Assembly: GCA_023053685.1 (NCBI GenBank)
Contig: JALIGW010000016.1
Span: forward strand, 9,917,501 to 9,981,500
Reading direction: 5' to 3'
Length of the DNA stretch: 64,000 nt
Source of the DNA: Diadophis punctatus similis
Taxonomy: Eukaryota; Chordata; Lepidosauria; Squamata; Dipsadidae
Made by a program: the position numbers and the translations under genes. Under the pieces are notes generated by a model. That model was not told the origin of the DNA, ran no database searches, and was given only the letters and a program-made list of their open reading frames with translations. Below are positions 56,407 through 64,000 of this stretch, piece by piece. Every line of letters starts with the position of its first letter. Position 1 is the stretch's first letter.

Positions 56407-57533
56407 TGAAGACTTCTCCTCCTGGCTCAGCCAGTCTTTAATACAATCAAAGAGATCAAAAGCTTTCCTTCCTGCTCTCAACCATTTGTGTTGGTCTCCC
56501 CTAAATTGGGACTCAAAGTTGCTTGGCTATAGTATTGTTGCTCATGGGTGGGGCATGATTGGGGAACCCACTATAATACATTCAGGTAGGTCTCCATAAC
56601 TCTACCTGAAGAAGTCTAGAACTGTTTCAGATGTAATAGTTCTTCCCTCTCATTTCATAAAACAACTTATAACTATTTCTAACAATCTTTTGCATCAAAG
56701 ATGAGTGCAATGTAGTTTCAAATTGGGGTGAATAAAAACTAACACTTATAAGAACAAATCAGATTTGTTTGACATTTAATAATATTTAATAATATTTATA
56801 ACACTATTATATTATAAATAATATAATAATAAATCTAAGCTTTCTTTCACTTATCTAAACAGAAACTGGAATCTGAGATATTGATAAAGGAAACCTGTGG
56901 CTGAAGCCTATTTTTTCCCCTCATTATTCATGTCCCGTCATAATCCCTTAAATTAGTATTAATATCTTGGCATTATTTTTTCAGAAATATGAAAACAGAG
57001 ATCTAAAAAATAAAAATATACATTTTAGCAATTATACTAATCCTTGTGGAGCCAAGACCATACTTTTTAATGAGCCAAGACATATGAAGGCACCAATGAA
57101 AATATTCTGCAGTGGTTCTGCAGAATATTTACCTGATTTACAAATTTACAAATTTACCTGATTTTTTAAATATTAAATTAGGAAACTGGTATTCAACAAA
57201 GCAAAATATCATACCTATTTGCAGCAATACCTTTGAGCTGCACTGCAGTAGTACAGGTCATCGTAGAGTATATAAGTTCATCTTCTAAACAATCAAGACT
57301 TTGAAACTGGCCATGTCCATCACTCCATCATGAATACAGCCACTACTTACTTTCAAAATTCAGAATGTGCCCTTGGGCCAAAAACATTGCTTTAAATTAG
57401 CCTTCCCCAGACTAATGCCATCCATCTTAGGACAGAGTTATAGCAAGCTTCCTTATTCCATTTCCAACCTCCAAATATATTGGACTTAGTAGAATCAAAC
57501 AACAACTTAATTTCTTGCCTTTAATAATACAGT
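56407..57533. other. Unannotated AT-rich DNA
   Basis: No gene or recognisable repeat. Confidence 0.45.
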
Positions 57534-58974
57534 AGTTACATATAACATCTTAAAAGATGATGCAGTAAAAGTGCTACACTCAATTTGCCAGCAAATTTGG
57601 AAAACTCAACAGTGGCCACAGGATTGGAAAAGGTCAGTTTATATTCCAATTCCAAAGAAAGCCAATGCCAAAGAATGTTCAAACTATCACACCATTGCAC
57701 TCATTTCACATGCTAGTAAAGTTATGATTAAAAAGCTAGGCTCCAGCAGTATGTGGGTCGAGAACTACCAGAAGTACAGGCAGGATTTCGAAGAGGCAGA
57801 GGAACTAGAGATCAAATTGCCAATATACGCTGGATCATGAAGAAAGCTAGGGAGTTACAGAAAAACATCTACTTCTGCTTCATTGACTATGCTAAAGCCT
57901 TTGATTGTGTGGATCACAACAAATTGTGGCAAGTTCTTAAAGAGATGGGAGTACCAGACCATCTTATTTGTCTCTTGAGAAACCTATATGTGGGTCAAGA
58001 AGCAAGAGTGAGAACTGGACACGGAACCACTGATGGGTTCAAAATTGGGAAAGGAGTCCAGCAAGGCTGTATACTGTCACCCTGCCTATTTAACTTATAT
58101 GCAGAGCACATCATGAGAAAGGTGGGGCTAGATGAATCAAAAGTTGGAATTAAGATTGCTGGGAGAAATATCAACAACTTCAGATATGCAGATGATACCA
58201 CTCTAATAGTAGAAAGTGAAGAGGAACTAAAGAGCCTCTTGATGCGGGTAAAGAAGGAGAGTGCAAAAGTTGGCTTGAAACTCAACATTAAGAAAACTAA
58301 GATCATGGCATCTAACCCTCTCAATACCTGGCAAATAGATGGAGAAGAAATGAAGGTAGTGACAGATTTTATTTTCCTGGGCTCCAAGATCACCGCAGAT
58401 GGGGACTGCAGCCAAGAAAATAAAAGACGCTTGTTCCTGGCGAGGAAAGCTATGGCAAATCTAGACAGCATACTAAAAAGCAGAGACATCACCCTGCCAA
58501 CAAAAGTGCGTATAGTCAAGGCTATGGTTTTCCCAGTTGCAATGTATGGCTGTGAAAGTTGGACCATAAGAAAGGCTGAGCCCCAAAGAATTGAGGTTTT
58601 TGAACTATGGTGCTGGAGAAGACTCCTGTGAGTCCCTTGGACTGCAAGGCGATCAAACCAGTCAGTCCTAGAGGAGATCAACCCTGACTGCTCTTTAGAA
58701 GGCCAGATCCTGAAGATGAAACTCAAATACTTTGGCCACAAAATGAGAAGGAAGGACTCACTGGAGAAGAGCCTGATGCTGGGAACGATTGAGGGCAAAA
58801 GAAGAAGGGGACGACAGAGAATGAGGTGGCTGGATCGAGTCACTGAAGCAGTAGGCGTAAGCTTAAATGGACTCCAGAGGATGGTAGAGAACAGGAAGTC
58901 CTGCAGGAATGTTGTCCATGGGGTCGCGATGGGTAGGACACAACTTCACAACTAACAACAAAGTTACATATAAC
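57534..58974 (+). mobile_element. Bov-B LINE insertion with target duplication
   Basis: The element 57547-58961 (1,415 bp) is flanked by a perfect 13-bp duplication, AGTTACATATAAC, at 57534-57546 and 58962-58974. It is 5'-truncated within the RT and complete at the 3' end, 'gggtcgcgatgggtaggac' then 'cacaactaacaacaa'. The intact duplication fits a fairly recent target-primed insertion. Confidence 0.93.
57550..58953 (+). pseudogene. Bov-B ORF2: reverse transcriptase and C-terminal domain
   Basis: 57571-57730 encodes CQQIWKTQQWPQDWKRS and YIPIPKKANAKECSNY (RT motif 1 region). A small deletion of about 7 bp near 57735 shifts the frame. Frame 57753-58631 then holds the RT core: YFCFIDYAKAFDCVDHNKLW (motif A), GVQQGCILSPCLFNLYAEHI (motif B) and NNFRYADDTTLI (YADD at residues 145-148). 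A TGA at 58629-58631 interrupts; the same frame continues open to 58953 with YFGHKMRRKDSLEKSLML and RRRGRQRMRWLD. At that TGA other Bov-B proteins have, as I recall, Arg (CGA), so a CpG transition is likely. Catalytic residues are intact but the N-terminal endonuclease is absent. Confidence 0.92.
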
Positions 58975-59170
58975 TTCAGATGGCATGGAGAACTGTGATT
59001 ACAACCCGGATCAAATGTCAGATCTTGGTGAGGTTCAAATTGAGGATCTTCAGATGCACAAGGTTTTGTTCACCTTGTATTAACAAAAAGAAGAACGCAC
59101 AAAGAAAGGCACAAATCCTGTTTCTTAGTGCCAATTATATTTATTAAACTAATAGGGTTGTTTTTGAACA

Positions 59171-59302
59171 CAGGTGTCAAACTCGCGGTATCACGTTGCC
59201 ATCACATGATGTATTGCGATGTTTTTTCCCTTCATGGAGCTGGGGTGGGTGGAGCCTGCGTGTGACTCATCCAGCCCGCGAGCCGCCAGTTTCACACCCC
59301 TG
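59171..59302 (-). mobile_element. hAT-type MITE, 'gtcaaactc' family
   Basis: Minus orientation relative to 31041. Ends CAGGTGTCAAACTCGCGG and AGTTTCACACCCCTG; internal 'atcacatgatgtattgcgat'. No matching 8-bp flanks found. Confidence 0.82.
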
Positions 59303-59954
59303 TTTTATAGACTCCATACTTTGTCGAAAGTATCCTAGTAATTCCAGCATTATTTTGATCAATAGTAGTTGTATTATCAACATCCTTATTAACTTTTTAT
59401 TGTTTTCAGTCTAGAATTATGGTACAATATAATAATATTTTGTTAGAGTTATAGTTAATTTGATTAATATTATATGATGCTATTACTAGTAGTACTATAA
59501 AACTGGGAACAAAATGCAAAAAATAAAAATAAAAGAACGGAGAAATATGTTATAGTTTCTAATGTTCCTTAGATTACACAATTAGCCCAAGGCCTGCTCA
59601 ACATAAAATGACAGATTATCATAAAGCACTGAGATTTTTTTTAAAAAATCACTGGCACAAATGGAAACAATACATTGAAGATTATTCAGGCATAAGTGCC
59701 ATGGAAATGTATGGGGTTGTACTAGGACAGTGAAAAAAGACAGATGAAAATAACTGTACCCAAGTGTTAGCCAAAGGAAAGGAAAAAAAAACATTACTCC
59801 TTCATAGGTTTCTAAGAATAGTCTCATTATATAAGAGAATATTTTCTAACAATTTTGTTATTGTTGTTTGCAAATTAATGGAGAATATACTTTGCTTTAA
59901 GAATTCTAAAGATACAAAATGATGCATTCCTATTTTCATACATGCATAAGAGAA
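59303..59954. other. Unannotated AT-rich DNA
   Basis: No gene or recognisable repeat. Confidence 0.45.
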
Positions 59955-60115
59955 GCCAGATTGGCACTGCCTGGTGTAGTGGTGAAGGTGCTGGATAAGA
60001 AGTGGAGCGATCCAGATTGTACTCCACCATCAGCCATAGGAGCTCACCATATGACTTTCAAGCAGTCATTCTCTCCAGCCCAATCGACTACACAAGATTG
60101 TGAGGAAGGGGGAAA
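59955..60115 (+). mobile_element. SINE family D, decayed
   Basis: 'gcctggtgtagtggtgaagg' (A-box region), 'tgactttcaagcagtcattc', 'tctccagcccaatcgac', 'gattgtgaggaaggggg'. This order matches a common squamate tRNA-derived SINE. Same family as 41985. Confidence 0.6.
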
Positions 60116-60194
60116 AAACGATGGAACACAATATACACGGCCTTAACCCAAAGGTGCTTTTTCAAACGGCAACTGAAATGTGTTTTTGCTTGAA

Positions 60195-60535
60195 GACATT
60201 TCATTCTCATCCAGGGGTGGGTTCCACTTACCTTCGCCACCGGTTCGCATCGCGATGTCCCCTCACGCGATTTGGCTTGTGCACTTCCTCAAAGTAGGAA
60301 AAAGCCCGAAACATCAGCTGTGCTTCGGTCAAAGAAATAAAGGGCAGAATTCACCCGCGGGGGAGCGGGAGGGCTCTTTTTCAAGCCGCGGAAGGGGAAA
60401 AAATCCGAAAAAAGATGGCGGTGCGCATGGAACGGCACCGACAGTGACGTCACCAGAGGGTCGCTACCGGTTCGGGCAATCAGGTCCGAACCGGGAGGAA
60501 CCCACCTCTGTTCTCATCCCAAGAAGCTTCTTCAG
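60195..60535 (-). ncRNA. Hammerhead-like motif split by a hAT insertion
   Basis: Minus strand: CTGAAGA at 60529-60535, stem II GCTTCT paired with AGAAT-type sequence, then GAAATGTC at 60195-60202. Remove the hAT element and one copy of its duplication and the core is about 35 nt, the same size as at 23137-23170. The duplicated TTCTCATC lies in the 3' strand of stem II, so the insertion destroyed the fold. A second partial motif (GAAATGTC at 60556-60563) lies on the plus strand without a CTGANGA partner. Confidence 0.5.
60212..60510. mobile_element. hAT-type element, 'ggtgggtt' family, 299 bp
   Basis: Ends CAGGGGTGGGTTCC and GGAACCCACCTCTG. Perfect 8-bp target duplication TTCTCATC at 60204-60211 and 60511-60518. 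No transposase. Confidence 0.93.
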
Positions 60536-60789
60536 TTCTTCTGTGATGAGAAGCGAAATGTCTTCAAGCAAAAACAAAGTCCAGTTTCTCCTTTGGGATA
60601 ATCATGACCTGGGTGACTGAGAATCTCCATAGATATATGGCCTTGAGTTTCTGAATGAAACACACAATAATAAAAAAAAGTACACATAAACCCACAGCAT
60701 TCTATTTCTCATGGCAGTCATCATAGCAGTGAAGGCCACAAGCAGGGCATAAAGGGAAGAGTATCTTTCCATAAGGTATCTCAGCATGT

Positions 60790-61165
60790 GGAACTAAATG
60801 TGATATAAATGTGATACACGAGCACACAATAGATACAAACTCAAGGTAAACTGCTCCAAACTCAATTGCAGAAAATACGACTTCAGCAATAGAGTGGTCA
60901 ACGCCTGGAATGCTCTTCCTGACTCCGTTGTTACTTCCTCAAACCCCCATAGCTTCAACCTTAAACTGTCTACCATGGACCTCACCCCATTCCTAAGAAG
61001 TCTGTAAGGGGCGTGCATAAGCACACCAGAGTGCCTACCGTCCCTGTCCTACTATCCCCATTTATTCATACCCATTTTCTTTGTTCATATTCATGTTTAG
61101 ACTTATACCTGTTATCTCATACATGATTGACAAACTAAATAAATAAATAAATATTCATTGTAATC
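60790..61165 (+). mobile_element. LINE 3' end, CR1-like group
   Basis: A frame ending at a stop at 61005-61007 reads SKLNCRKYDFSNRVVNAWNA, LPDSVVTSSNPHSFNLKLST and ends LTPFLRSL. 'FSNRVVNAWN.LP..VV' is a typical C-terminus of CR1/L2-group ORF2. The 3' UTR ends 'gattgacaaactaaa' with (TAAA)n. 5'-truncated; it differs in sequence from the main CR1 and the ATTCT-tailed families. Confidence 0.68.
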
Positions 61166-61204
61166 ATATTTCCTTCATCAGGTACAATATGCAAGGATTT
61201 CTTC

Positions 61205-61615
61205 TCAAATCCAATTAACATTCAAAAGGGGTCATACATGGATCTTTTTGCCCTCCTGCTTTTCAACTTTTATATCAATGGTCCTATATAGTAAAATGCC
61301 TAAATGATTTCTATCCCTCCAAGCCAAGGGATCACAGCATTGTTCTGATGTTCTACACAAACGATATAGTTCTTTCCTGAACACAACATGCTTTATAAGA
61401 GTGCTGAAAGCACTGGCCAAAAATTGTACCTCAACAATGTCATCCAATAATAAACTATCAGGAAACTAAGATTATGATCTTTATTAAAAGGCCAAAGCAC
61501 CCCTGATGGAACATTAATGGTCACAAAATAGAACATATGACCTGCTTCGAGTATTTAGGTTAGGCATGCCACTGTCAAGGAAAGTTCAGTGGGAATAAGC
61601 TTCTGCCACTGGGCA
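61205..61615 (+). pseudogene. Decayed LINE reverse transcriptase fragment
   Basis: Broken plus frames give LLFNFYINGPI (motif B end), then VLMFYTNDIVL at the catalytic position, where YADD is expected (Ala and the first Asp replaced), then TKIMIFIKRPKHP and FEYLG. It shows several stops and frameshifts. FEYLG is where the fragment at 36985 (FKYLG) begins, so both seem to come from one LINE family. Confidence 0.6.
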
Positions 61616-61639
61616 AAGATCTGCTGATGCCATCCTTCA

Positions 61640-61985
61640 TTGTTTCATTCCGCCGATCCCAGCCACCTTGAACTGCCCAAAAACGTGACATGCAGAGGCA
61701 AAAAACGGGGCATGTGGAGGCTGAAAAAGCAATGCACAGAAGCTGAAAACGTGATGCGCGAAGGCGGTGATCGGCGGCAATGTGCTATGGCAATCCCCGC
61801 AGCCTGGAACAGGTCTAAAACAGCGTGCAGAGGCCAAAAACGTGACACGCAGAGGCCAAAAATGGCTGAAGGGTGGGGGCCAACGGGAGGGCAGGGCTAC
61901 ATTCAGTGTATAAGATGCACCAAAATTTTCACCCTCTTTTTTGGGGGGGGAAGTGCGTCTTATATTCTGAAAAATACAGTATGTC
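61640..61985. mobile_element. Non-autonomous element with internal repeats
   Basis: Internal phrases 'gaggccaaaaacgtgac' and 'gcagaggccaaaaa' recur in diverged form at about 61680-61865. The right terminus, 'gtgcgtcttatattctgaa' then 'aaatacagta', matches that at 31956-32030. A poly-G run lies at about 61943-61950. ORFs on both strands are by-products of the repeats. Confidence 0.5.
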
Positions 61986-62127
61986 TCAACTACACTTAAG
62001 GTTTTTCAGTGTAAGACACTAGCCTAATTGCTCTATGGGACTTCTTGCTTTTCCATCTTGGAGAGGATACAGTCCAAAATCATTAGAGCACCTTTCCAGA
62101 TATCTCACTACAGCAATAGCACCTAGA

Positions 62128-62336
62128 TTTACTGTACATACCGCCCCATAGTGCTTTACAACAGTTTGGCTGGGTGGTTTACAATGTCAGCATATTTCCC
62201 CCAACAATCTGGGTCCTCATTTTGCTGACCTCCGAAGGATGGAAGGCTGAGTCAACCTTGAGCCCCGTGAGAATTGAACTCCAGGCTGTGGGCACAGTTA
62301 GCCTGCAATATTGCATTTTAACCACTGTGCCATTAT
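62128..62336 (-). mobile_element. SINE family B, older copy
   Basis: Minus orientation: 'cataccgccccatagtgc', 'caacaatctgggtcctcatt', 'ggaaggctgagtcaacct', 'gagaattgaactccaggctg', 'ttttaaccactgtgcca'. It shares head changes with the fragment at 8035, which suggests an older subfamily. Confidence 0.75.
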
Positions 62337-64000
62337 GTCCCAAATGCATATCTATGACTGGAGACAGGTATGATAAAAGTTGAGAGAAGAGTGTATCTTG
62401 CATTCTTTAAACTTTTGGCTAAAGCTTAGCTTTTTTCCTCCAGGTTTAGCATCATTAATTTTCCAGGACAACTTTCAATCTACCTGGATTAAAGCTGTGT
62501 AATCTAAACTTCTAAATCTGGGCTTCTCTCCCTCCTTGGTTCTTCAGATGGAGCATGATCAGGTGAAACAAATCCTGAAGCAAAGGATAAATGATACAGA
62601 GCATCAGCAGATCTAGAGAAGGCCCTGTGCCTTGTGGTCATCAGCACACAACAGATATACTGCTACAGGCTATCTGACACAGCTAGAAACACCCATCCAT
62701 CAGAAAGCTTTGTCTCTTGACCAAGGTCATGCTCTTCCCTCTGCTGTATTAAGTAGCAAATATTTAAAAAGGACCATAGGCTAGATGGTTCTGCCCCTGT
62801 GATTCTGGAAAGTGGAAACCACAGAATGTGTTTTTCATCATTACTCCTTTTACAGAGATACTCGAACCAGATTGATCCTCCCTCTGATTAGCAAATATCC
62901 TGGTTGCTCAGTCTTAACCTAGGCTCATAAATGCTGCTCATAAATGCTCATTTTATTACAGGACATATGTCCAAGCTTTGTGCCGCAACATGGAAGATCT
63001 GCAGGATTTTGGTGGCCCAAGTTCCCACAAAATAAGATTATATTATTTCTTTTTGTATGTATTTTATTTCTTTTCTTGTAGCTTTTACATAATAATTTTA
63101 CTACATCTTAGAGTCTATCATGTTTTTGTAAATTTTAAATGTTTTTGAATTTTATATAATTTTAGAGATTATAACATAGACATAAGTTGCTCCCTTTGGA
63201 GCTCAATCATGGATTCTAATCAATTTGTTTTATAAACACATTTTAGCTTTGTCTGAATTTTGTTTCCTTTCTATTAATACTCTCATGGACACATTAATGG
63301 ACACATTGCTTGTAGACTAATGAACTGGCTAATTGGATGACTAGCCTTCCTCTCAACTCATTCATTCTTCCTTCATTCTTTTGGTTTGCAATTTGTTCCT
63401 CATTTAGTCTTCCTATATACAGTATGTCCAAACCACTTCACCATATTTATTTCATACCACTCATTTTTAGTCCACATTCATGACTCATTTTTTTCATCCT
63501 CCCACCTCTAGCTTTATCCCACACATAAGTACATCATTCCCAATGCACTGAAGTTATTTTCAGATTTCTCCTGACATTTTCAATTCTGATTTGCACATAA
63601 TGATATAAGCACACCCTTCTGTCAACAAACATTATAAAAACATCCCATAAGTTTAAAAAAAAAACATGTTTGGCACATTGTAATATGTCTTCTCCATCTA
63701 TGTTTCCCATTTTCAATAAGTAATTTGCCAAGGTGCAAACATTCATGCTCTCATATTAATTTATCCTATATATGCATGATTTGCAATTATTCACTCAATG
63801 TCAAATCCATAATCTTTGACACAATCTAACTGACATTTGTTGCATGTTATTTGTGTTCTTGGCCATCAGCACATCATATGGCTGCAATGGTTCACCTATT
63901 TACCTATCCTCAAACAATATAATTCTAACATCATGAGCATTTCTTACACTTTGCATAACTACACTGAACAATCAAAAACGCATCACACATTCTTGTCTTA
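62337..64000. other. Unannotated AT-rich DNA
   Basis: No gene or recognisable repeat to the end of the window. Confidence 0.45.

Larger units (their letters stand above)
60146..60640. mobile_element. Penelope-like inverted pair, third family, split by a hAT
   Basis: The left arm (60146-60203, minus sense) contains 'aaggtgctttttcaaacgg' and 'gcttgaagacatttc'. The right arm (60536-60630, plus sense) contains 'gagaagcgaaatgtcttcaa', 'atcatgacctgggtgactga' and 'gaatctccatag'. The arms face away from each other, as at 22996-23225. The hAT element 60212-60510 sits at the junction. Confidence 0.65.

Overview
The window looks like non-coding nuclear DNA from a squamate reptile, most likely a snake. 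The evidence is the repeat set: Bov-B, CR1, L2 and L1 LINEs together; a CR1-group LINE whose 3' end runs into an (ATTCT)n array, the pentamer family that snake CR1-L3 'Snake1' LINEs are known to seed; tRNA-derived SINEs ending in ACCTTT repeats like Sauria SINEs; and a very high density of long (TC)n, (TA)n, (TATG)n and (CA)n microsatellites. I found no host protein-coding exon, no tRNA gene, no intact rRNA gene and no CRISPR array. Long ORFs are either microsatellite read-through or decayed transposon coding sequence.

Layout. 0-5 kb: a long MITE, compound microsatellites, a decayed Penelope-like piece with a SINE in it, and a perfect 62-bp hairpin. 5-10 kb: SINEs, one split by a hAT element, a MITE, and an (ATTCT)n-tailed LINE end. 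10-12.8 kb: SINEs, a SINE with a CR1 tail, an L1 3' end with a polypurine 3' UTR, and a second ATTCT-type LINE end. 14.7-15.6 kb: an 855-bp Helitron remnant with helicase coding. 15.7-17.5 kb: a three-deep nest, in which a LINE is interrupted by a MITE, itself interrupted by a 752-bp solo LTR that carries a 28S rRNA fragment and telomere-like repeats. 19-35 kb: many short hAT elements, most with 8-bp target duplications; an inverted repeat with hammerhead-like ribozyme motifs in both arms; two CR1 3' ends; and a 362-bp solo LTR. 35-40 kb: an unidentified GC-rich segment with a 42-bp tandem repeat, LINE fragments, an internally deleted L2 and a Tigger-like MITE. 40-52 kb: hAT elements, SINEs, a 1.2-kb CR1 with an inactivated reverse transcriptase, and an L2 split by a SINE. 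55-62 kb: a CR1 split by a CpG-rich foldback hAT, a 1.4-kb Bov-B insertion with a 13-bp target duplication, a hammerhead-like motif split by a hAT element, and further LINE remnants.

Nothing here works as a host gene set. The content is an archive of copy and insertion events that can be ordered by nesting. Autonomous LINE fragments (CR1, Bov-B, L2, L1) sit beside the SINEs they probably mobilised, and non-autonomous DNA elements (about 19 hAT-like, 5 long MITEs, one Helitron) cut into them. The observations most worth following are the recurrent hammerhead-like ribozyme motifs in three Penelope-like families, the solo LTR with captured 28S rRNA sequence, the tRNA-head/CR1-tail SINE and the internally deleted L2. 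Family names come from recalled consensus features and have not been checked by database search.
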